In this document: positions 35,001 to 43,100 of the stretch, piece after piece | How positions within the stretch are numbered: position 1 is the stretch's first letter | How the letters are laid out: each line of letters starts with the position of its first letter | IMG/VR virus record: IMGVR_UViG_3300024261_000007 | Location: 62,001 to 126,000 of that record | Length of the DNA: 64,000 nt | DNA from: a virus | Direction: 5' to 3' (one strand) | The notes under the pieces: generated by a model | Told to the model about the DNA's origin: nothing | The model's input: only the letters and a program-made list of their open reading frames with translations | The model's database searches: none | Translations under genes and position numbers: made by a program

Positions 35001-36724
35001 CAATGTTTTCTTTGACAAAGTGGTTTTTAGGAGGATTTTTAGAAATATTTGGTACTATTTCCGGAACATTTTTAATGACCTTTAAAGATAAAATGGCAGA
35101 ATATTTTCCGACAATTTTTGGCAACAATGGCGCAAAACCAAAGCTTAATGCACGAGCACTTGGCGACTCTGCAATAAAGGCAAACAAAGGAAATCTTGAT
35201 GCAAGTAGTACTTTAGCTTCAGCTAAGGCACAAAATGCTGTAACGGGTAAAACTGGAATTCAAATTGGTGCTGATCTTGTTACAGGAATGAGACAGCAAT
35301 CTGGATCAATTAAAGACACAAGTCAAAGATCTACAATGTTAAGCTTTAGTCAAAACTTGTCTGAAAGTTTTGGACAAGCGTATGTTCCTGAAAAACATAC
35401 AGATATTGCTCCAAAGATGGAAAAATTATTAGGTACTGTTAAGGATGGGCAATTTACAGGTAACATTAAAAAAATCGAGCTTTTAAATAAACTTTATAAA
35501 GAAGGTACGCTTAATCAAGAAAGCTTACTTGGAATATTGTTTGGAAATAGTGATACAAGGTCTGATGCTACATTTTCAATTGGCAAAAACATGAATGAGG
35601 AAGATATGTCTGAGATCATGGCTAGCGTTGACAAAGCTTCACCATTAGGCGCAGGTCCTCAATTTACTCCGACTACTCCGACTACTCCGACTATTTTAGA
35701 CTTGGACGAATATTTTAATAATGGTGCGATTTTAAATGATATTGAAGTACCTTTTGTTGAAAAAAATAGTTTTAATAGCATGTTAAGTCAAGCTGGATTA
35801 GATATACCTAAATTACTTGCAGCGCAAAGAGGAAAAAGTCCAGACGAATTAACACCTAAGCAAGTAGGTTCGATTGTTGATACATTAAGATCACATCCTA
35901 AATTTATTAATATGCAAGAAGAGCTAAAACAAACACCTTTAAGACTTCGAAATCAAAAAGTTCAAAATGAATTAAAAGGACTTATAGTTTCAACTATTAA
36001 AGATATGAGAAATCAAGCTTTTCCAGACCAAAACAATGCAGTACTTTCAGCGAATGCTCCGGCTATGACAAGCGCACAACCAACAAAAGATTTTATGTTA
36101 ACAGCGATTGCTGGAATGACAAAGATTCCTGACGTTATAAAGAAAGCAACTGCTGGAATAAAAAGACCTTCTTTGAAAAGCTTTTCTGGAAATATTGCGG
36201 ATAAAAGTATTGTTGCTTTTAATGAAATAAATAGATCTGTTAATGATTTATCTTCCAATATGATGTATAAGGTACCTTCTGAAGATTTGTTTAAACAGAC
36301 AGCAATCAGTGAATCTTCTGTTATATTAGAGAAGTATGACAAAGAATCAGTAGGCGTCGTAGAATTTAGTGGTAATGTTAATATGAGTGATTTGTATAAT
36401 ACAGCTAAAATAGTAAAAGACAATAGTAAAAATAAGATTAGCAAAAAGAAAGTTGAAGAAATGAAGTTAGCTTTGACTGAACATAAAAAAGGTTATGAGG
36501 ATAAAGAGCATAGTATTGATTCAAAACTTGTCTTAAACAAGGAAATAATAGACTTACTCGCTGCAGAATTAACTGGTCCTTTAGTGACAAAGAATTTAGC
36601 TCGAGCATTTACAGATCCAAGATTTACACAAGGTGTTATGTCAATGAAAGAAGACGTCTTTACGTCTCCTACTTTAAATACAGGCTCAGACTCTGGTGGT
36701 TATTCTGAAAAGTTGCGTCAATAA
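32030..36724 (+). CDS. Tape measure protein, paralogue 2
   Basis: A 1564-residue protein paralogous to the preceding one, with aligned blocks FQNPSSYLVKLFGMGAAGIAN, FGHLTDEELARTTANMTQLK, FETGRAFQDLNRFEKDLMS and MSAESLSALMNYRDMG. Hydrophobic segments occur near 300-340 and again near 915-935 and 985-1010. A short PTTPTTPT stretch (encoded at about 35665-35693) marks a flexible joint. Two full-length tape-measure paralogues in tandem are unusual: they may be co-assembled in one tail, or one may have a separate role. The gene starts 22 bases after the first ends. Confidence 0.85.
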   Translation: MAIDDQNNPSDTGQSKENKPVVSQEDIKAVAQIKKNLRESSSALNSISEAIAAQTDWALQLNRSFENYQNEMIKNSNNIVSNTQDMLEVLSETSENISQSYNPHLFGSFQKANTSTVRGIKAQAQIFQEMSDVSTTVISEIQTAHKNINSTAIKSATNSVNSIQVAKEIVESLGQTSEGVQTVNETVVRDQLDILATQKGINEVIIQQTKDINTVNTQSEKITGDLLEGLSNTTEGLTAVTHGVSDIVDNVQYHDDIMDDFLLNIYEANEGLQDLSTTTEELNDAVSSFGGGAMNILKTAGSALTSVFKLVSGVVLNTLTLVSTFVKLVATLPFTVMKVAAKIGNKLRQDIVEVIGMASEELKEKFDMNSTIGEGIMAMTNRGKGMLKAFQNPSSYLVKLFGMGAAGIANMIKELGTQVESMGHFSELFGKSLGKNGKLFEEYITMVRGLGLTAEDVGYLAMDAGNQLMHVNVRMRNLTATITNVSEEYGLDRKRLSKNFMMMRKNIIQFGHLTDEELARTTANMTQLKVKMEDATAVFDKFSTFEDAANSVAMLSQTFGMNLNAMDMIQAKNPEDIIEMFRNSMFETGRAFQDLNRFEKDLMSQHTGMSAESLSALMNYRDMGLTYEEARKKMESQRPEAKQMAAIKDLNSAIKQFQKVLTFDSPFQAFMEGIINNTTLTGDLKNVLVSVSEGYQGIYDFASSLKTTEWYEIARPLKMIIDIMSSILKSEEFRKGLQTGLEVASTFVSTVFGVSTGERALSALEIKIKSATSKGGVLDARSKDPVVVKNRALFLDAFQGLGNSVISPFIAKAGFTSTEFSNVKTDKDMFSLLSKLQNAVDADSSLKPALNDLMFKISERAKLIPEQLKQTFGQKIKGKEKAVDFKAYESYVEELDDMMMTMIRSNDKNTAKFGNLIARITRALIVGGAIAATALLRMANKMIKKGKAEYDKMPDDYNMIEGFLKMKKGELGNLTSDLTKAFSEFMSNSTAMFSLTKWFLGGFLEIFGTISGTFLMTFKDKMAEYFPTIFGNNGAKPKLNARALGDSAIKANKGNLDASSTLASAKAQNAVTGKTGIQIGADLVTGMRQQSGSIKDTSQRSTMLSFSQNLSESFGQAYVPEKHTDIAPKMEKLLGTVKDGQFTGNIKKIELLNKLYKEGTLNQESLLGILFGNSDTRSDATFSIGKNMNEEDMSEIMASVDKASPLGAGPQFTPTTPTTPTILDLDEYFNNGAILNDIEVPFVEKNSFNSMLSQAGLDIPKLLAAQRGKSPDELTPKQVGSIVDTLRSHPKFINMQEELKQTPLRLRNQKVQNELKGLIVSTIKDMRNQAFPDQNNAVLSANAPAMTSAQPTKDFMLTAIAGMTKIPDVIKKATAGIKRPSLKSFSGNIADKSIVAFNEINRSVNDLSSNMMYKVPSEDLFKQTAISESSVILEKYDKESVGVVEFSGNVNMSDLYNTAKIVKDNSKNKISKKKVEEMKLALTEHKKGYEDKEHSIDSKLVLNKEIIDLLAAELTGPLVTKNLARAFTDPRFTQGVMSMKEDVFTSPTLNTGSDSGGYSEKLRQ

Positions 36725-36751
36725 ATAGTTATATTTAAACAGGAATTTAAA

Positions 36752-37021
36752 ATGAACAAAATAAATGTTGAAGACATAATAAACGAAGCTAAACTAAAAG
36801 AAACTATAGTTAATGCTTTTTCGAAAAAACTTAATTGTAGTCCAGAAATAATATCAAATATTTTTGATAGACAAATGAGCGTAGAAATAGACAAAATTAG
36901 CAGTTCAATAGATTCTGAATTAAAAGAAAATAAAAAGCTAACAAAAAAAGATATATCGAAATTAAAGGACTTATCTTTGAATGACTTTTTAAAAGATAAT
37001 AAAGTTATCAAGGATAATTAA
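36752..37021 (+). CDS. Small charged helical protein
   Basis: An 89-residue protein starting MNKINVEDIINEAKLKETIV, highly charged and helical throughout (SSIDSELKENKKLTKKDISKLKDLSL). ACAGGAATTTAAA precedes the ATG. It fits tightly between the second tape measure and the 935-residue virion protein, with a two-base gap to the latter. Not recognised; likely a small baseplate or assembly factor from position only. Confidence 0.6.
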   Translation: MNKINVEDIINEAKLKETIVNAFSKKLNCSPEIISNIFDRQMSVEIDKISSSIDSELKENKKLTKKDISKLKDLSLNDFLKDNKVIKDN

Positions 37022-37023
37022 AA

Positions 37024-39831
37024 ATGGCTAAAAAATATATACTTGATCCTTCAGGATCTATTATTGAATACACAACAGGCTCGAGGTCTAAATTACAAAA
37101 TAAACCTCTTTACGAAAATATATCACAAGTCAATAATAATTCCCCAGAAAGTATGACTGCAGATCTTGTTTCTATTGACGGCATTGAAATTGTAAATGCA
37201 TCTGTAAATACAAGTTATCAAAATAAACGTGCAGATTATTTTATGCAAGAAGCGTTATCTTTTGAAGGCAAAGAAGGTGAGTCTAATATCACTAGCCCAG
37301 AGCTTAAGGATTTGTTAAACTCAGGAGAAGACTTTTTAGCTAATGATATTTTTTTAGAAATAGAAAAAAACAAAAGTTTTGATTTTAAAAATGAAAGTAC
37401 AACCGGCACTTTAAGCTATAAACCTTTTACTTATATTGGCGACGCATCAGAAATAGATATGGCTTCTGAGTTTGAAATATTAACAGGCGTAAACATATCA
37501 GCAGGATTTACAGCATCACCAGAAGTTTTTAGAACTTCTTTAATGGTTTTAGAATATTTTGTAAAAATAATAGCACGATGGGGAGTAATGGAAGCACTTG
37601 TAGCCTTAAATAAAGCAACAAACAATATTTCGTCAGGAACAAATAATAAAATTGAAAGCTTTCACTTAACAATAGGAAGATATGATTTTACTACTTTTGA
37701 TATTTTTAGCAATTACGTTTTTGATGTTTTAAATTATCCTTATAAAAATTCAACTTTAATTGAAAGAATAACAGCTTATTTTATTGGCTTTACTGCATGG
37801 TGTGCACCAAACTCAGTCTTAAACTTGGATCAAATAGTAAGAAACGGATCAGACAATGAATTTAAAAACTTTTTAGATGCAAGCTTAATATCAAAAGAAA
37901 AACACTTTTTGCTTTTTGGCACAGAATTACCTTCTATGCTTTTAGTAATGGCTTCTTCATCTATTGAATTAATCTTAGACAGCTTAGCTAATAGTCAACA
38001 CGTAAAAAACAGAGTCAAACTGCTCACAAGAAAGTTTAAACAAGAAGCACATTGGAAAAACAACATTGTTTATAAATCAAAATTAGAAAATCTTAATTTT
38101 ACAAATAATTCTATGAATAGTTTTGACAAGTTTATGTCAGATTTAAACTACTACTATATTAAGTTTTACATAGAAAGAGTTCAAATAGGACTTAAAATAC
38201 TTAAAAAGTATTACAACGAAGAAACTTACCAAAACAAAAAAAATAACAAGTCTTTTGTAGGCAAAGATTTAGCTGCAATTAGTAAAGAAAATTCTGCTGA
38301 TAAAAATTTATCTGTATATGAAAAAGGAAATGGTCAGACCTCCACCGATGACGAAAGGTTGCATTTTAATTCTTTTAAATATTTTTGGAGAAAAGACTTA
38401 GCAAAGAGCAAAAACAACGAAAGCTTAAACTCTTTGCCTCAATTATTTAAATTTGGAAGTTCTTTAGCAAGCGATATAAGTGCGTTTGGAGGAAAGTTAT
38501 CAATACAAGATTCTATTAGACAGAATTTTGCTACCAAGTCAACCAAAGCAGGTTTGGATGAAAAGAGTGATAGGATAAGACTTCCTAAAGAGCTGGTAGA
38601 AACAATAGAAAACTATTTAGAGTCTGAGTATATGCCTTTTTATTTTCATGATGTAAGGACAAATGAAATTATTTCTTTCCACGCTTTTATTGAAAGTATA
38701 TCAGATTCCTTTAATCCAGAATATAATTCAGCAAGCGGCTTTGGTCGAATAGACGATGTCAGATCTTATATTAAGACTACACGAAATATTAATTTAAGTT
38801 TTACTGTTGCAGCAATGAATCCAGATGATCATGACCTAATGTGGTATCAAATTAACAAGATTGTTGCAATGGTCTATCCTCAATGGTCAGATGGATTTCC
38901 AGCAAGACCTGTTGGAGCAGGTCAACCTTTTAAATACCCGTTTTCACAAGTACCAACAGCATCACCTTTAATTAGACTAAGAGTTGGCGATGTAATTAAA
39001 AACAATTATAGCAGACTAAATCTTTTAAGACTTCACGGCGATGATCCAACTTTTGCGGAGAAAGCTTTCTATGATAATATTACAAACAAAAATGATGATA
39101 CAAACAAAAACAAAGAAGAATGTTATTTAAAGCCAGGTCTTTATAAGTTAGCTGATAGTACTGGAGGTCTTGATCTAGGTGTTTTTGATTATAACTTTGA
39201 AACATTGTCAAAAACATATAATGTGAATACAGAAACTAAAATAACTAAAATTGTAAGTGAATCAAAAAATACACTTGTTGTTGAAATACCAAATTATTTT
39301 AAGCCTAAAACAGAAAAAGACACCGGAGATTTTTTTAGCACTGACGTAGGAGACAATTTTATTCAATTGGTAGTCGATTCAATGGCAGTTATAAAAACAA
39401 GAGCAACTTTTGATGCTGTTGATAATAATAATACAGCCCGAACTGGGTTAGTAAGTTTTAAAAATAATCCTTTGACAAGTTCTTATGAAAGTGGAATGAG
39501 TAGAGGTTTAGCAGGATTTATAACACAACTTGATGTAAACTATAACGAAGTTAATTGGGATGTTACAAGAATTGGATCAAAAGCGCCGATGATGGTAAAG
39601 ATAACAGTTAACTTTGCACCAATACATGATATACCACCTGGATTAGATCATAATGGCATGTTAAGAGCACCTGTATATAATGTGGGTAGAGTAAATAATC
39701 AAATGTTTGGTGATTCACAAGGCCCAGCTAATTCTGGAGGTGAAAGAGATAGCGGTTACAATATATCAACAGGGTTTAATAATGCAACAAAAGCAAGTGC
39801 AATTAAAAAGTTTATGAACGAAAATAGTTAA
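37024..39831 (+). CDS. Large baseplate/tail-tip structural protein
   Basis: A 935-residue protein. The region about 535-680 is the most conserved-looking: FHDVRTNEIISFHAFIES, GFGRIDDVRSYIKTTRNI, AAMNPDDHDLMWYQINKIVAMVYPQWSDG and FSQVPTASPLIRLRVGDVI. This pattern, with a beta-rich region about motion of a tube-like domain, occurs in virion proteins of large myoviruses next to the LysM baseplate gene and may be equivalent to a tube-initiator protein (T4 gp48/gp54); that equivalence is tentative. The N-terminal 500 residues are helical and Asn/Lys-rich. The following LysM-type gene supports a baseplate role. Confidence 0.65.
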   Translation: MAKKYILDPSGSIIEYTTGSRSKLQNKPLYENISQVNNNSPESMTADLVSIDGIEIVNASVNTSYQNKRADYFMQEALSFEGKEGESNITSPELKDLLNSGEDFLANDIFLEIEKNKSFDFKNESTTGTLSYKPFTYIGDASEIDMASEFEILTGVNISAGFTASPEVFRTSLMVLEYFVKIIARWGVMEALVALNKATNNISSGTNNKIESFHLTIGRYDFTTFDIFSNYVFDVLNYPYKNSTLIERITAYFIGFTAWCAPNSVLNLDQIVRNGSDNEFKNFLDASLISKEKHFLLFGTELPSMLLVMASSSIELILDSLANSQHVKNRVKLLTRKFKQEAHWKNNIVYKSKLENLNFTNNSMNSFDKFMSDLNYYYIKFYIERVQIGLKILKKYYNEETYQNKKNNKSFVGKDLAAISKENSADKNLSVYEKGNGQTSTDDERLHFNSFKYFWRKDLAKSKNNESLNSLPQLFKFGSSLASDISAFGGKLSIQDSIRQNFATKSTKAGLDEKSDRIRLPKELVETIENYLESEYMPFYFHDVRTNEIISFHAFIESISDSFNPEYNSASGFGRIDDVRSYIKTTRNINLSFTVAAMNPDDHDLMWYQINKIVAMVYPQWSDGFPARPVGAGQPFKYPFSQVPTASPLIRLRVGDVIKNNYSRLNLLRLHGDDPTFAEKAFYDNITNKNDDTNKNKEECYLKPGLYKLADSTGGLDLGVFDYNFETLSKTYNVNTETKITKIVSESKNTLVVEIPNYFKPKTEKDTGDFFSTDVGDNFIQLVVDSMAVIKTRATFDAVDNNNTARTGLVSFKNNPLTSSYESGMSRGLAGFITQLDVNYNEVNWDVTRIGSKAPMMVKITVNFAPIHDIPPGLDHNGMLRAPVYNVGRVNNQMFGDSQGPANSGGERDSGYNISTGFNNATKASAIKKFMNENS

Positions 39832-39844
39832 AAAGGAGAATTTC

Positions 39845-40141
39845 ATGGCAGTAATAAGTAGATTTAACAGTAAAGGGAAAAGTGTTGCTAATGATCTTTA
39901 TCGAGGTGTTGAAAACGGGACCATTAGAATTACAGATGCTGTAGAAGCTAACGGTTTAAGGTTAGATCACTTAGCTTATGAATATTATGGTGATGGTTTA
40001 AACTGGTGGATAATAGCTGCTGCAAATGGTATTAGGTGGCCGTTAGGAATAGGATCTGGAAACGCTAACAGGGAAAGCCCGGGAGAAAAAATAATATTGT
40101 TTATACCTAACGTTAACGATGTATTAAACTTATTAAAATAA
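39845..40141 (+). CDS. Baseplate wedge protein, T4 gp53-like (LysM fold)
   Basis: A 98-residue protein whose central part, RLDHLAYEYYGDGLNWWIIAAANGI, then SPGEKIILFIP, is a LysM domain: the LDxLAxxYYGD...WWxIAxANGI pattern followed by a Gly turn and a closing strand. gp53-type LysM wedge proteins join the baseplate to the tube hub. AAAAAGGAG precedes the ATG by six to seven bases. It lies between two large baseplate genes. Confidence 0.85.
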   Translation: MAVISRFNSKGKSVANDLYRGVENGTIRITDAVEANGLRLDHLAYEYYGDGLNWWIIAAANGIRWPLGIGSGNANRESPGEKIILFIPNVNDVLNLLK

Positions 40142-40159
40142 AATATAAAAGAGAAAAAC

Positions 40160-43100
40160 ATGTCAATAATTGATGTAATAAAAGAGTCAAAGCTACACAA
40201 CTATACAGACATAATGTCTGATCAGGAAGTTATTCAAACAATACTTTCAGGTGTTAAGCCTACAGGAACAAGTGGTAATAGAGAATTTATTCAAGAACTA
40301 TCAAGTTTAAAAGATCCAGATAGTCAAGAAATAATAAATGTAGCTGCTGATATGTTTCAATCAATTACAAATTCAGCAAGAACAACACGTGAAATACTGG
40401 AACATTTATACGCAAACTATTCTAATGAATCTATTAATTTGCTTTCTAATTTTATAAAAATAGTTCATGCTAAAGACTATACTCTTAAAATTGATAATCC
40501 GAATGATACAGCTTTGTCTAAAATTAAAAATAAACAACAGAAATTAAGTCAGTTACCTTTTTCTGTTAAAAAAGAAAAACTAAGTACAAAAGAAAAAGAT
40601 GGCGCGTCAATTGAATCTGGTTTATTTAGATTTGAAGAAACTTATGGCTTATATAGACAAAAAGCAGAAAAAGAAGATGAACTCTATTCTGTAGAAGAAA
40701 TTTTATTTTCAAAAGCTAATATTGACAAAGCAAAAAAAGATGAAACGGAAGGTAAATCAACAAAAAATATTATTGTTAACAATTGCAAAATAAGCGATGA
40801 AAAACAAGAAATTATTGAAAGTAAGCTTGATACAAGCATGTCTTTTATTTTAATAGATAGTCCTGATATTAAAATCGGGACAAGAAATTCTATAGAATTA
40901 GCTACTTTTTTTAATTTATTAAGCACTATAGAATTAAGTAAATGTATGCCTTATTTTGATGCGACATTTTTAATTCCAAGCTTGACGCCTTCAAGCCCAG
41001 GATCTACGTCAAGATTTAGATCAGCTTCTATTACTCAGTTTTTAAAAGGAACGCCTGAAAATCCTGGAAACGAGTCTTATGTTTATAAAACGTTAAATAA
41101 GACATATGAAAAGTCTGTTGGTAGTAAAAAAGTTGATGGAGTTGAAACAAACATGTCAATTTTTACAACGCCACAAACATTGAACTTTTTTGATGAAATA
41201 ATGATTGGTCATCATGAAAATGTAGAAGATTATCTTTTTAATCAAAGAGTTGAAAGAAGACCTACTACTATACATGATATTACAAGACCTTTTATGACAA
41301 TAAAAAGTTTTAGTATTGATGTTGCTCCAACGCAAGGTTTAATGTCTTTTAAGACAGGTAAAATAAGTCTTGTTATTCATGATAGAACAAGAATACAAGA
41401 CATTGCTCCTTTTGTTAAACCAGACATGTTTGGTTCTTACGGTTCGGAAATTGTTGTTGAATACGGATGGGCAAATATTGATGCTATTAATGAAGACGAA
41501 AAAGATAAAAATTACTTAGGCGACTTTTTAAATCAGTCAAGAGTTGTTGAAAAATATATAATTACAAATTCATCTTTTTCAATGGACAATAACGGTCAAG
41601 TCAATGTAGACTTGTCAATTGCTGCAAGAGGCCCTATTGACATTAGAAACGTAGTTTTTAAGACTGATGCTTTGGAGGCAATGAATTTAAAGGCAGCCCA
41701 AAAGCACGAAGTTAATTATAAAAATAAAAATGTTGAGTTTACAGAAAAATATAAAATTGAAGTAAACTCAGGAATATTTTCAGCTATTTATGGTGAAGTA
41801 TCGCGAGACTATAGAGATACAAAAAACATGAACAGTATGTTTACTTCTTCAGCAAAACTTTTTACTCAACCACATCCAAGCGCAAGAAATACTAAGGGTG
41901 TTAAACTAACAAAATACAAGTATTTAGTAAATAATTTTATAAAAAAGAAAAGTAAATTAAATCTTGATACAAAGTTAGCAGATATTATAAACGAATTTAA
42001 CAAATTTACAAGAAAAAAAGATGACAAAGAAGTACTGACGGACATGCCTTCTGTAGCAATTGGTTTTACTATTAACGGAAATGATCCTTCAGGTACAATA
42101 GGAACAAAGAGTAAAAATTCTAAAGTCAAATTTGCAGATATGACTGTACGTAATCTCTGGGAAAGATCTGTGTACGAAAAAGCTAAAGAAGCTACAGCTT
42201 TAAAACAAACAAATCCTTCTGCGACAACCAAGCAAACTCAAGCTCAAACTACACCTGCTGCTCCTTCTTTACAAGCTGATCATCAGTTTTTAATAGATTT
42301 TAAAGATTCTTTGCTTAACATATTAGAAAGTTCTAATAAAGTTTACGGTAGATATAGTAATGTTAAACGCCGCAGACTAGATGAAGTTAAAGATGTTATA
42401 AAAAAAATAATAGGTGGCTTGAGTGAAGCTGATCCTTTTTATAATAAAGAGTTTACTGAAAGATATAATAGAATAATTCTTAACAAAAACACTGGCGGAA
42501 ATAAGATACCTATTAATACTATAAGTTCAAAACTTAATGGTCCATCACTGCAGCCTAAAGGAACACAATATGTTTCACTTGGTTCATTTATAACAGGATT
42601 AATAGGTTCTCACCTTGTAAGCACAGGCAAGTTTAATGAAATACAAATTGTTTCTTATACAACAAATCACTACGCCGGTTTATTTTCAAATCTAAATGTT
42701 GCTTCTTTGCTAATAGATAGAGCTGATTTATATGATTATTTAGAAAATCTTTTTTTGGAAGGTGGAGAGTTTACTGTTGAAAGCATAATTTCTCAAGTCG
42801 TAAATGAATTTTTAATAACAAGATCTTCTATAAATTATGGTCTTAACAAGTTCTACGTAAAAGATAAAAATAAAACAACAAAAGCAAGAAGAGGTAAAAT
42901 TAAGATTTTTGACGAAAGAACAACTTTAAATACTCAAACCGTAGCTCTACAGCAAGAAAGCGTTTCAAAAATAATTAAATTAATATCTTTAGGACTTGAG
43001 CAAGGAAATTTAAAAGAGAAAGGCAAAGATTTATATCTTGAGATGAATAAAAATCCTGATGATTACAAATATTTAGATACTACAAAATTTGTTATGCCTA

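Noticed and set aside
35665-35693. Nine-base tandem repeat ACTCCGACT in the second tape measure.
   Set aside because: Encodes a short PTTPTTPT linker; too small to be more than a flexible joint.
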